A program made the translations under genes and the position numbers. 64,000 nucleotides of DNA, from NCBI RefSeq assembly GCF_021129305.1, contig NZ_JAJOMB010000016.1, forward strand, positions 168,333 to 232,332, in the 5' to 3' direction. Below, piece by piece: positions 8,047 through 16,497 of this stretch (its first letter is position 1; each line of letters begins with the position of its first letter). The notes beneath the pieces are model-generated. The model had not been told where the DNA came from, made no database searches, and was given only the letters and a program-made list of their open reading frames with translations. Source of the stretch: Kineosporia babensis (GTDB lineage: Bacteria; Actinomycetota; Actinomycetes; Actinomycetales; Kineosporiaceae).

Positions 8047-9282
8047 ATGGACGTTGTGCTCACCGATGCGCGTCACCTCCCCTCCCTGCCCCGCACCTAC
8101 TACCTCTGGCTCGGCGGCGCGATGGCCTCCCTGATCGGCGACTCCATGCTGTATTTCGCGCTGGCCTGGGCCGCCACCGCGCACGGCGGAGCCGTCGCCG
8201 GGCTGGTCCTGACGGCCATCAACCTGCCGCGCGTCATGCTCCTGCTGGTCGGTGGGGCGCTGGGTGACCGTCTCGGGGCGCGCCGGGTGATGATCGCCGG
8301 TGACAGCGTCATGCTCGTGGCGTCCGTACTGCTGGCGGCGCTCGCCTATCACCTGGGCGCCGAACCCTGGCTGCTGATCGGCGTGGGTGTCGTGATCGGA
8401 ACCGTGGACGCCTTCTACCTGCCGGCCTCCGGATCGATGCCCCGCCGGCTGGTCGGCCCCGCAGGTCTTCCGCGGGCCCTGGCCCTGCGCCAGAGCGGGT
8501 CCCAGCTGATCTCGATGGGGGCCGGCCCGCTGGGCGGAATCCTGGTCGGCGCAGCCGGTCTGGCCGGAACCGCGCTGGTCAACGCCGTCACCTTCGCTCT
8601 CGTCCTGGTCATCCTGATCGTCGTGCGACCGAACCAGGAACTGCCCCCGGCGCACGCCCGGCAGCCCGTCCTGCGCGAAGCTGCCGACGGAATCCGCCTC
8701 GGCGTCGCCGACCCGATCCTGCGGCCTGCCCTGCTGCTGGTCGGTGCCGCAGCCGGCTTCTTGCTGCCGATCATGTCGCTGCTCCTGCCCTTGCTTGCCC
8801 GGCAGCACGATTGGAGTGCCACCGCCACCGGCCTGGTGGTGGGAGCACAGGGTCTGGGCATGGTGGCCGTCACCTTGACCGTGGTGCGCCGGGGGCAGTT
8901 CAGCCGCCCCGGTCTGGTCGCCTGCCGCGGACTCCTGCTGGCCGGCCTGGGAATTGGGGCCCTGACCGCAGCTCCGGGCCCCGGCGCGGCCCTGGCCGCC
9001 GGCCTCCTCATCGGTGTGGGCAACGGCTTGTTCGCCTCGCACATCGCCCCGCTCATCATGACCGTGACCCCGCAGAGCCATCTTTCCCGGATCCAGGCGC
9101 TCCTCACCCTGGTCCAGAGCCTGCCCCTGCTGCTGATGAACAACGTCCTGGGCAACCTCGCCACCTTCACCGGACCGGCCCTGACGCTGTTCATCTGCTG
9201 CATCGCCGTCATCGCCACGGGCCTGGCCGCGCTCACCTCAGAACCCCTCACACGGCTGAGCGCCAGCCGGGCAGATCAGTAA
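8047..9282 (+). CDS. MFS transporter (MFS_3 / enterobactin-exporter-like)
   Basis: This is a 411-residue major facilitator with about 12 helices. The first is YLWLGGAMASLIGDSMLYFALAWAA, and loop 2-3 carries GGALGDRLGARRVMIAGD (motif A). The layout resembles the MFS_3 exporters often found in actinomycete accessory regions. ATG 8047 is the first start giving a normal N-terminus; the frame stays open far upstream through the TnpB shadow, which is ignored. Its 3' end overlaps the convergent ferredoxin reductase gene by 35 bases. Substrate unknown. Confidence 0.85.
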   Translation: MDVVLTDARHLPSLPRTYYLWLGGAMASLIGDSMLYFALAWAATAHGGAVAGLVLTAINLPRVMLLLVGGALGDRLGARRVMIAGDSVMLVASVLLAALAYHLGAEPWLLIGVGVVIGTVDAFYLPASGSMPRRLVGPAGLPRALALRQSGSQLISMGAGPLGGILVGAAGLAGTALVNAVTFALVLVILIVVRPNQELPPAHARQPVLREAADGIRLGVADPILRPALLLVGAAAGFLLPIMSLLLPLLARQHDWSATATGLVVGAQGLGMVAVTLTVVRRGQFSRPGLVACRGLLLAGLGIGALTAAPGPGAALAAGLLIGVGNGLFASHIAPLIMTVTPQSHLSRIQALLTLVQSLPLLLMNNVLGNLATFTGPALTLFICCIAVIATGLAALTSEPLTRLSASRADQ

Positions 9283-10477
9283 CCGGCGTCAGGTCGACCA
9301 CCGCCTGGCGCCATCTCCGCAGAGCCTTGGCCATACCGGCTCCGGCAACCGCGCTCACCCGCCCGTCGTCCACGTACAGGCCAACGAAACGCCTTTCGTC
9401 CAAGGATCCTTCAACCACCTCGAAAGCACCGCTGGGAACACCGTGCACCTGAAGCTTGAAGTCGTACTGGTCGCTCCAGAAGTACGGCACCATCGGCTCG
9501 GCCGCAGCAGCCGCCGTGGTGATGAAGGGCCGGCGCGCCAGGATGTCCGCCGCGACCACCTGGGCATGCTGATTGGCGGTGAACCGATGCTCCACCCGGA
9601 TCCAACGCGCGTGCCGGGGCGAGTACCAGGCCGCAACGTCGCCGACCGCCCAGACCCCGTCCTGGGCCCGGCCGTGCTCGTCACACCGCACTCCGCCGGA
9701 CTCGGCGAGCAAGACCCCCGAACCATCAAGCCATTCCACGCACGGCACCGCGCCGATCGCCACCACCACGACGTCTGCGTCCAACTCCCGGCCGTCGGTC
9801 AGCCGCAGCCCGCTCACCCGACCGTCCACCGACAAGAATCCGGCCACCGACCGGCCGAGGTACCAGGCGACCCCGTGCTCCCGGTGCAGATCCGCGACCA
9901 AGGCGCCCAGATCGTCTCCAATGACATTGCGCAGCGGCAACTCCATGGGCTCGACCAGCGCAACCGAAGCCCCGAGAAGACGGCAGGTGGCGGCGATCTC
10001 GCACCCCAGGAAGCCACCCCCGACAACCGCGACCCGGCTGTCGGGCCGCAGTTCCGAGCGTAAACCAACCAGATCGTCCATGGTTCGGAGCAGGTGCACG
10101 CCCCGAAGATCATGCCCGAACGGCAAACGGCGAGGCGTCATGCCGGTGGCGATCACCAGCGCGTCGTACTCCACCGAAGCCGAATCGTCCAGAGTAAGCG
10201 CCTGTTCAGCAGTGTTCAGCCCGGTCGCCCGTACTCCCGGCCGGTAGGCGACGCCCGCGCTCCGCAACTGCTCCCGGGTACGTAACACAGCCCGATCGTC
10301 CGTCCATGATCCCGAAAGCAGTTGCTTGGAAAGCGGTGGACGGTCGTAGGGATCGTGCAGTTCGTCGCCCAGCAGCACCAGCTCGTCCTCGAAACCACCG
10401 GCCCGCAGCGCCTCGGCCGTGGCCAGACCGGCTGCCCCGGCACCGACGATCACCGTGCGCGAAGTGCGCGAGGCCAT
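9248..10477 (-). CDS. Ferredoxin reductase, FAD/NAD(P)H-dependent (CamA-like)
   Basis: This 409-residue flavoprotein would pass electrons from NAD(P)H to the adjacent ferredoxin and on to the P450. It has an N-terminal FAD-binding Rossmann motif (IVGAGAAGLATAEALR), YDRPPLSKQLL typical of putidaredoxin-reductase-like enzymes, a central NAD(P)-binding motif (VAVVGGGFLGCEIAA) and the second FAD motif (VWAVGDVAAW). A reductase C-terminal domain follows (VPYFWSDQYDFKLQVHG). The start is ATG 10477, sharing one base with the ferredoxin stop (TGATG), so the two genes are coupled. It is divergent from the P450 and overlaps the convergent MFS gene. Confidence 0.95.
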   Translation of the reverse strand: MASRTSRTVIVGAGAAGLATAEALRAGGFEDELVLLGDELHDPYDRPPLSKQLLSGSWTDDRAVLRTREQLRSAGVAYRPGVRATGLNTAEQALTLDDSASVEYDALVIATGMTPRRLPFGHDLRGVHLLRTMDDLVGLRSELRPDSRVAVVGGGFLGCEIAATCRLLGASVALVEPMELPLRNVIGDDLGALVADLHREHGVAWYLGRSVAGFLSVDGRVSGLRLTDGRELDADVVVVAIGAVPCVEWLDGSGVLLAESGGVRCDEHGRAQDGVWAVGDVAAWYSPRHARWIRVEHRFTANQHAQVVAADILARRPFITTAAAAAEPMVPYFWSDQYDFKLQVHGVPSGAFEVVEGSLDERRFVGLYVDDGRVSAVAGAGMAKALRRWRQAVVDLTPVTDLPGWRSAV

Positions 10478-10674
10478 CAGGCGTCCTCGGCGAACAGTGC
10501 CGCCGCCGGGCAGAGAGCCACTGCGTTGCGGGCGATCTCGAGCTGAGCGGGCGGTGGCTGCTCCTGCAGGATCTCGACCACCCCGTCATCGTCCCGTTGG
10601 TCGAAAAGTTCGGGGGCCACCAGAACACAGCGCCCGGCACCGATGCACTTGTCCTGATCTGCTGAAAGCTTCAT
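10477..10674 (-). CDS. Ferredoxin, 3Fe-4S type
   Basis: This is a 65-residue electron carrier. The cysteine pattern Cys10-X5-Cys16 ... Cys55-Pro lacks the fourth ligand (Ala13 in CIGAGRC), which is characteristic of the 3Fe-4S ferredoxins that serve actinobacterial P450s. Acidic residues dominate, as expected for docking to a basic P450 face. It is the first gene of a two-gene operon with the reductase and lies 108 bases from the divergent P450 gene. Confidence 0.95.
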   Translation of the reverse strand: MKLSADQDKCIGAGRCVLVAPELFDQRDDDGVVEILQEQPPPAQLEIARNAVALCPAAALFAEDA

Positions 10675-10782
10675 CGCTGACTCCTGCCGACGTCCACGGA
10701 CGGGCGGGGAGAGACCTTGCGCCCGTTTTCCGGCTTACGTACGGTCTAAACAACTCAGGCACTCATCTTAGAAGGTGGACAT
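10675..10782. promoter_or_regulatory. Divergent promoter region between ferredoxin and P450
   Basis: This 108-base gap must contain promoters for both the ferredoxin-reductase operon and the P450-TetR operon. A CGTACG palindrome (10738-10743, within CTTACGTACGG) lies roughly central and is a candidate site for the TetR protein encoded downstream of the P450. Ribosome site GAAGGTGG (10771-10778) precedes the P450 ATG. Confidence 0.4.
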
Positions 10783-12009
10783 ATGCCGAGCAACAGCCCC
10801 CACCGCGCCGAAGCCTCCGCCGAGAGCGGCTGTCCGGTTCACGGCACCCTGGAATGGCCTTTCGTGCCGGACTCCGCGCTGGTACCGCCTGCCGAGTGGA
10901 CCCAGCTGCGGGCCGAGTGCCCGGTGGCCAGCATCCATTCCGACCTGTACGACGACTCGCTGCTGATCACCCGGTACGAGGACGTCAGTGCGCTGCTCAG
11001 CGACGGGCGGTTCTGGCGTAAGGCCGCGCCCGGCGAAAGCGGCGTGCGTGGAGCCCAGCTGGAGTCGCTGGCCAGCGACGAGGGGCACATGCGCTGGCGC
11101 CGGCTGCTGAGCCGCTTGTTCACGGCCAAGCGGATGCAGGCCCTGCGCCCGCGGATCACCGAGCTGACCAACGAGCTGGTCGACGACATGATCGCCGGTG
11201 GCTCACCGGCGGATCTGCGCAAGTCGTTGGGCTTTCCGGTGCCGGTGTACGTGATCTGCGAGCTGCTGGGCGTGCCGCACGAGCACCGGGCCCAGTTCTC
11301 CAGCTGGTCGGACTACTTCCTGAGCGTGTCCAAGTACACCCCGCAGCAGGTCACCGCGGCGATGACCGAGATGGTCGAGTACATGCGCGAGCACGTCCGG
11401 ATCAAGCGCGCCGATCCCGGGGACGACCTGATCTCGCAGCTGATCACCGTGGTGGACGCGCAGGACGGCCGGATGTCCGAGGCCGAGATGGTGCAGACCG
11501 CGCAGACTCTGCTGATCGCCGGGCACGAGAGCACCTCGAACATGATCGGCAAGATCGTCGCCCGGCTGCTGGCCGACCACCGCCGCTGGGAACAGCTGGT
11601 GGCCGACCCTTCGCTGGTGCCGAACGCGATCGAAGAAGGCCTGCGGATGGACACCACGCTCACCGTCGGCCTGCACCGGCACGTCACCCAGGAGACCGAA
11701 CTGGCCGGGACGACCGTGAAACCCGACACCACCGTGGTGATCTCCACGTCTGCGGCCAACCGGGACGAGCAGGCGTTCGAGCGACCGGAGGAGATGGACC
11801 TGAACCGTAACCCGAATCCGCACCTGACTTTCAGCGTGGGGCCGCGCTCGTGTCTGGGCCAGTCGCTGGCCCGGGTCGAGCTGCAGACCGTGGTCTCGGT
11901 GCTGCTGGAACGGCTGCCCACGCTGGCGCTGGCGGTCCCGCCGGAGGATCTGGAACTGCGCAAGGGCCTGATGGTCGGTGGGCTGGAGGCAGTACCGGTG
12001 CGCTGGTGA
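10783..12009 (+). CDS. Cytochrome P450
   Basis: This is a 408-residue soluble class I P450 monooxygenase. The heme-binding loop near the C-terminus is FSVGPRSCLGQ (pattern FxxGxRxCxG, proximal Cys). The K-helix ExxR is present as EEGLRMD. The I-helix oxygen-binding motif is AGHES, with Ser where Thr is usual. The N-terminus lacks a membrane anchor. Ferredoxin and reductase partners are divergently encoded next to it, so the whole electron chain is local. It is followed 3 bases later by a TetR gene. Substrate unknown; a hydroxylation upstream of the adjacent CoA catabolic cluster is possible but unproven. Confidence 0.96.
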   Translation: MPSNSPHRAEASAESGCPVHGTLEWPFVPDSALVPPAEWTQLRAECPVASIHSDLYDDSLLITRYEDVSALLSDGRFWRKAAPGESGVRGAQLESLASDEGHMRWRRLLSRLFTAKRMQALRPRITELTNELVDDMIAGGSPADLRKSLGFPVPVYVICELLGVPHEHRAQFSSWSDYFLSVSKYTPQQVTAAMTEMVEYMREHVRIKRADPGDDLISQLITVVDAQDGRMSEAEMVQTAQTLLIAGHESTSNMIGKIVARLLADHRRWEQLVADPSLVPNAIEEGLRMDTTLTVGLHRHVTQETELAGTTVKPDTTVVISTSAANRDEQAFERPEEMDLNRNPNPHLTFSVGPRSCLGQSLARVELQTVVSVLLERLPTLALAVPPEDLELRKGLMVGGLEAVPVRW

Positions 12010-12012
12010 ACG

Positions 12013-12717
12013 ATGATGTTGCCCATGACGGATTCCCAGCGGCCGCGAGTGCCCCGCCGGCAGCAGGCCAAGGCCACGCGTGAGCTCCTGCTGACCACGG
12101 CGGAGCGGTTGTACGCGGAGAACGGGCTGGCCGCGGTGTCGAGCCGGCAGATCATCGAAGCGGCTGGGGTGGGCAACAATTCGGCGCTGGCGTACCACGT
12201 CGGCACCCGGGACGACCTGCTCCGTGCGATTGCCCGCTCGCACGGAGAGGTCATCTCCGGCCTGACCAGGCGCAAGCTGGACGCGGTGCGGGACGAGCAG
12301 AACGCCCGTGAGGTGGTCGCCGCCATCGTCCAGCCCTACACGATGCACCTGACCGGGCTCGGGCATCCCAGCTGGTTCGCCCGGTTCACCGCCCAGCTGG
12401 CCGCCGACCCGGTGTTCAGCCGGGAGGTGCACCAGGACCCGGACGTGATCGATCAGGTCAACGTCAGCCTGACCAAGCTGCTGGCCGCGCACGGCCCGAT
12501 CTCCGACGAGCACGCCACCCTGCGCCGGCAGATGCTCCGGCTGACCGTGGTGCACACCTGCGCCGAGTACGAACGCCAGTCGGCCGGGAGCGGGGTCCCG
12601 GCCGACTGGCCCGATATCGGTGAGGCGCTGACCGATGCGGTCACGGGGTTGCTGACTGCCCCTGCGGATCGAGCGGAGGCGGGTTCGCGCCGTCGGAACG
12701 GTGGCGCTGCACGGTGA
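12013..12717 (+). CDS. TetR family regulator
   Basis: This protein of up to 234 residues has an N-terminal TetR helix-turn-helix (ATRELLLTTAERLYAENGLAAVSSRQIIEAAGVG then ALAYHVGTRDDLL, abbreviated). The C-terminal ligand domain shows no recognised family. ATG 12025 (MTDSQ) is an alternative start. The gene begins 3 bases after the P450 stop, so it is probably co-transcribed with and regulating the P450 system. The last 77 bases overlap the convergent VOC dioxygenase gene, an unusually long overlap, but both reading frames look genuine. Confidence 0.9.
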   Translation: MMLPMTDSQRPRVPRRQQAKATRELLLTTAERLYAENGLAAVSSRQIIEAAGVGNNSALAYHVGTRDDLLRAIARSHGEVISGLTRRKLDAVRDEQNAREVVAAIVQPYTMHLTGLGHPSWFARFTAQLAADPVFSREVHQDPDVIDQVNVSLTKLLAAHGPISDEHATLRRQMLRLTVVHTCAEYERQSAGSGVPADWPDIGEALTDAVTGLLTAPADRAEAGSRRRNGGAAR

Positions 12718-13642
12718 AGTCCTTCTCGAACAGTTCCAGCCGGATGCCGTCCGGGTCGCGGAAGCACAAGGTCCGGCGGGGTTTCCAGCCCGGCCCGTAG
12801 TCCCACTCCTCGATCTCGCCGGCTCCCAGGATCGCCCGGCAGGCTTCGATGTCGTCCACCTCGAAGCCGATCCGGGCGATGCCCAGGTTGTTGGCCTGCT
12901 CGTACGGGGTGAGGGTGTCCGGGGTCGGGGCGGGGTGGTGGAACTGCGACAGGTCGATGTGGAACGGCCCGCCGGCCCGCCCGGTGTACAGGTGGCTGTC
13001 CCACTGGCTGAGCACCGAGCCCGGCCCTTGTGAGCTCTCGACCGGCTGGGGCGGCACGCTCTCGCTGGCCAGGTGCAGGCCGAGAACGTTGCTGTAGAAG
13101 TCCATCGAGCGCTCGATGTCGCGCACCGAGGGGTTGGTGTGGATCAGCGTCTCGTGGATCTCGGTCGCTTCCTCGATCTGCTGGGCGGGGAAGGAGATGA
13201 TCACCCCGTCCGGGTCCTGGATGCTCGTATAGCCGCGGTAGATCAAATGATTGGACGGTTCGACTCCGGCACCTTTGAGCTGCTGGAGTTTGCTGCGGGC
13301 GCTGGTGGTGATGAAGGCCATCTTGGCCAGGCCCACGTGCCAGAACACCGGGTAGGCCTGGCCCACCGGCCTCGGGCTGGTCCATTCGATCAGGTGCACC
13401 TGCATGGGCAGCGCGCCGGAGCGGTCGTCCAGGGCGTAACCGCGGAACGATCCCTCGGCGATGCCGAGGCTGTGGAAGGTCTGCTCCGGGGCGTCGATCG
13501 AAGTGAGGACGCGTAGTGGCGTCAGGTTTTCGTAGAAGGCGCGCGAGCGTTCGGCGTCGGAGACGTTGACCACGAGGTAGGCGATCCGGTTGATCCGGTC
13601 GGCCAGAGGTGAGCGCTGCATGCTCGTCCCTTCTCTAGACAT
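12641..13642 (-). CDS. Two-domain VOC protein, extradiol dioxygenase-like
   Basis: This 333-residue protein has two vicinal-oxygen-chelate modules. The first starts near residue 15 (IAYLVVNVSDAERSRAFYENL) and the second near 165 (TNPSVRDIERSMDFYSNVLGLHL). The C-terminal module ends with DPDGIRLELFEKDF, which supplies the usual Glu metal ligand. This duplicated form is typical of catechol 2,3-dioxygenase-like ring-cleaving enzymes, though some relatives are isomerases. It overlaps the preceding MFS gene by 8 bases and is last in an operon with two acyl-CoA dehydrogenases. That context suggests breakdown of an aromatic or alicyclic substrate. Confidence 0.82.
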   Translation of the reverse strand: MSREGTSMQRSPLADRINRIAYLVVNVSDAERSRAFYENLTPLRVLTSIDAPEQTFHSLGIAEGSFRGYALDDRSGALPMQVHLIEWTSPRPVGQAYPVFWHVGLAKMAFITTSARSKLQQLKGAGVEPSNHLIYRGYTSIQDPDGVIISFPAQQIEEATEIHETLIHTNPSVRDIERSMDFYSNVLGLHLASESVPPQPVESSQGPGSVLSQWDSHLYTGRAGGPFHIDLSQFHHPAPTPDTLTPYEQANNLGIARIGFEVDDIEACRAILGAGEIEEWDYGPGWKPRRTLCFRDPDGIRLELFEKDFTVQRHRSDGANPPPLDPQGQSATP

Positions 13643-15278
13643 GGGCCCCGCCGCGGGCCGGGGTGCGCCCCGAGCGCAGGGCCAGGCCGATCCCGAAGGC
13701 GATCAGGCAGGGCAGCGCGCCCAGCAGCAGGTAGGACTGGGTGAAGGCGTCCTGGGTGTGGATGCTCGCGATCTCCGAGACCTTTTCCCCGCCGTCCGGC
13801 AGCGCGCTGATCAGCCGGAGCGGGTGGGCGGCGAGCAGCGATCCGAGCAGGGCGGTGAAGGCGGCCAGGCCGATCGAGCTGAACGACTGCACCATGCCGG
13901 TGCTCACGCCCTGCAGCCCGGCCGGTACCGAGTCGATGATCAGGTTGGGCCAGGCGGCGTAGAAGAACCCGGCGCCGAGGCCGAACAGGATGCCGATCAG
14001 GGCCTGCTGCTGCCAGTGCTCGTGCCAGACCGACCACAGGCCGCAGGCCAGGGCAGCCGAGGCGGTGCCGATCAGCAGCGGCAGCCGGGCCCCGTAGCGG
14101 CGGGCGATGTAACCGCCGAGCGGGGCGAAGGCCACGGCGAAGAGGCTGAGCCAGATGGTCACCAGCAGGGCCAGCTGCATGACCGAGAAGCCGCTGCCGT
14201 AGCTCACCGCGCCCTCCAGCCGCACGCTCGAGCCGAGCGCGTCCACGCTGGTGCCGGCCTGGGCCGCGATCGGTTCCAGGATCGAGGCCCGTAGTTCCGG
14301 CTCCTCGGGGGTGCGGAAGATGAAGGCCGTGTTCACCCCGATCGCGCTCTGCGCCCCGGTGACCAGGAAGATGCAGCACATCACGAGCAGCACCTGGGGT
14401 GAGCGCAGCAGGGTCAGCGGCATCATCGGCACCCGGACCCGGGCCTCCCAGGCCAGGAAGGCCACGATCAGCACGAGCCCGCCGGCCAGGAAGGCCAGGG
14501 CTGCGGCATCGGTCCAGCCCCAGGTGGAGCCCCGGCTGAGGTATACCAGCACCCCGGCCACCCCGGTCCCGAACAACGCAGCCCCGACCACGTCGAGCCG
14601 GTCGCGCACCCGTACCGGTGACTCCGGCACCACGAAGAAGAGCACGACCGCGGTGACGATCATGTAGATGAACATGAACCAGTACACCGAGCGCCAGCTG
14701 AACGCATCCGTCAGGGCCCCGCACAGGATCGGCCCGAGCAGCCCGGCCACCGCCAGGCCGGTGCCGATGAACCCGACCGCGACCGGGATCCAGGTGCGCG
14801 GCAGCAGGTCTCGCACCAGGCCGTAGTTGATCACGGTCATCCCCAGGGCGACCGACTCCAGTCCGCGCCCGGCCAGGAAGACCGGCCACGAGGTGGTGAC
14901 CGCGCACAGCAGGGAGCCCACGATGAACAGCCCGGCACAGGTGAGCAGCAGGCGTTTCTTGCCCCACAGGTCGCCGGACTTGCCGATCAGCGCGATCGTG
15001 GCCCCGCCGATCAGCCCGGTCACGCTGACCGCCCAGCTGAGGTTGCCGGCGCTCTGCCCGAAGGCCAGGCCGAGGTCGGGCAGGATGATCGAGGTCATCC
15101 CGATCTGCAGCGGTACCACCTCGGTGAGCAGGATGATCGAGACCATCACCGCCACCAGCCGGGCTCGGGAGGCGTTGACGAGCCGTCCGGCGTCCTCGTC
15201 GACGGTGTGCCGGCGAGCCTGCTCGAGGGCGTCGGCCGGATCGTCGGCCGCGGCGGTCTGGGTGGGTTTCTCGGTCAT
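13635..15278 (-). CDS. MFS transporter, 14-helix DHA2 type
   Basis: This is a 547-residue MFS protein with about 14 helices. The first hydrophobic stretch is LVAVMVSIILLTEVVPL, and loop 2-3 reads GKSGDLWGKKRLLLT (motif A). A long extracytoplasmic segment lies around residues 310-350. ATG 15278 (MTEKPTQ) is preferred because GAGGA lies 6 bases upstream; an in-frame ATG at 15293 lacks one. It sits between acyl-CoA dehydrogenases and the VOC dioxygenase in the same operon, so a role in moving the pathway's substrate is likely. Confidence 0.88.
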   Translation of the reverse strand: MTEKPTQTAAADDPADALEQARRHTVDEDAGRLVNASRARLVAVMVSIILLTEVVPLQIGMTSIILPDLGLAFGQSAGNLSWAVSVTGLIGGATIALIGKSGDLWGKKRLLLTCAGLFIVGSLLCAVTTSWPVFLAGRGLESVALGMTVINYGLVRDLLPRTWIPVAVGFIGTGLAVAGLLGPILCGALTDAFSWRSVYWFMFIYMIVTAVVLFFVVPESPVRVRDRLDVVGAALFGTGVAGVLVYLSRGSTWGWTDAAALAFLAGGLVLIVAFLAWEARVRVPMMPLTLLRSPQVLLVMCCIFLVTGAQSAIGVNTAFIFRTPEEPELRASILEPIAAQAGTSVDALGSSVRLEGAVSYGSGFSVMQLALLVTIWLSLFAVAFAPLGGYIARRYGARLPLLIGTASAALACGLWSVWHEHWQQQALIGILFGLGAGFFYAAWPNLIIDSVPAGLQGVSTGMVQSFSSIGLAAFTALLGSLLAAHPLRLISALPDGGEKVSEIASIHTQDAFTQSYLLLGALPCLIAFGIGLALRSGRTPARGGAHV

Positions 15279-15306
15279 GGTCGTCCTCGCCATTGATGGA
15301 GCGCCA

Positions 15307-16497
15307 TTAAGAAGTGGGGCCCTGCCGCACCTGACGGAACGGCACACCCTTGTCGGCGGAGGCTTCCCTCGGCATGCCGAGCACCCGCTCGGCGATCACG
15401 TTGCGGGCCATCTCGGTGCTGCCGCCGCCCAGGCTCAGCCCTTGCCGGCCCAGGTAGCGCAACGCCCACGAGCCGGAGTCGGTGACCCCGGCGGGCCCGG
15501 CCAGCTCGAGCCCGCAGTCGATCTCCGCCTGCTGGGCCTCGGCGTGGAACAGGCGGATGTACGACATGGCCGCATCCGGCAGTTCCCCGTCGACCAGCCG
15601 CTGGGTCAGGTCCTCGGCCAGCGCGGAGTGCACCAGGTGCAGTACCTCGCTGCGGGCCAGCAGGTCGCGAGCCCGTTCCGAATCGGCCTGGCCGCTCTCC
15701 CGCACCAGGTCGGTCAGGGTGCCGTCGCGGGTCATCTGTCCCTGCCGGACCCCGCTGACGAAAGGCGAGGCCCCGCCCACGGCCGCCCGCTCGTGGTAGA
15801 GCAGGCGGGTGGCCACGGCCCAGCCCCCGTTCACCTCGCCCAGCACCGCCGAGGAGGGCAGCCGCACGTCGTCGAAGAACTCCTCGCAGAACTCGTGGCT
15901 GCCGTTCAGCATCTGGATCGGGTTGACCTGCACCCCCGGCTGCCGGATCCGCATCAGGAACATGGTCAGGCCCTGGTGCTTGGGCACGTCCCAGTCGGTG
16001 CGGGCCAGCACCATCGCCCAGTCCGCCGTGTCGGCGCTGGAGGACCAGGTCTTGGCCCCGTTCAGCAGCCAGCCGTCCGCGGTGCGCTCGGCCCGGGTGA
16101 GCACCCCGGCCAGGTCCGAGCCGCCGGAAGGTTCCGAAAGGAACTGGCAGAACAGCAGTTCCCCGGCGATCGCGGCCGGCAGGAACTCCTTCTTCTGCTC
16201 CTCGGAACCGGTGTCCAGCAAGGTAGGACCGCAGATCGTCAGCGTGGGAAAGTTCAGCCGCACCGGCATCTCGTAATCGAGTGCCTCCTCGTTGAAAACC
16301 CGCTGGTGCTGCGGCGTCAGTCCTTGCCCGCCGTACTCCCGGGGGTAGCAGAGCCCGGCGAAGCCGCCCTCGTACAGCTGTCGCTGCAGTTGCCGGCCGC
16401 GATCCCAGTCGAACTCGCCCTCCGTTGAAGCCTTGGGCAGATTGGCTGCCAGCCACTCCCGGGCCCGCAGCCGGAACTGTTCCAGGTTCTCGCTCAC
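15307..16497 (-). CDS. Acyl-CoA dehydrogenase (subunit of a probable heteromeric pair)
   Basis: This 396-residue FAD-dependent enzyme would introduce an alpha,beta double bond in an acyl-CoA. It carries the N-terminal segment YPREYGGQGL, the mid-domain FLSEPSGGSDLAGVLTRAE with NGAKTWSSSAD, and the C-terminal LSLGGGSTEMARNVIAERVLGMPR. The start is GTG 16497, whose GTGA overlaps the stop of the second dehydrogenase. Two adjacent dissimilar acyl-CoA dehydrogenases in one operon is the arrangement of the heterotetrameric ChsE1-ChsE2 type that acts on steroid side chains. Downstream genes are the MFS transporter and VOC dioxygenase. Confidence 0.93.
   Translation of the reverse strand: MSENLEQFRLRAREWLAANLPKASTEGEFDWDRGRQLQRQLYEGGFAGLCYPREYGGQGLTPQHQRVFNEEALDYEMPVRLNFPTLTICGPTLLDTGSEEQKKEFLPAAIAGELLFCQFLSEPSGGSDLAGVLTRAERTADGWLLNGAKTWSSSADTADWAMVLARTDWDVPKHQGLTMFLMRIRQPGVQVNPIQMLNGSHEFCEEFFDDVRLPSSAVLGEVNGGWAVATRLLYHERAAVGGASPFVSGVRQGQMTRDGTLTDLVRESGQADSERARDLLARSEVLHLVHSALAEDLTQRLVDGELPDAAMSYIRLFHAEAQQAEIDCGLELAGPAGVTDSGSWALRYLGRQGLSLGGGSTEMARNVIAERVLGMPREASADKGVPFRQVRQGPTS

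Noticed and set aside
12641..12717. Possible frameshift or wrong stop because TetR and VOC genes overlap by 77 bases
   Set aside because: Both proteins keep sensible ends: the VOC ends after its Glu ligand with a short tail, and the TetR C-terminal tail is Arg/Gly-rich and could be dispensable. Convergent overlap is accepted.
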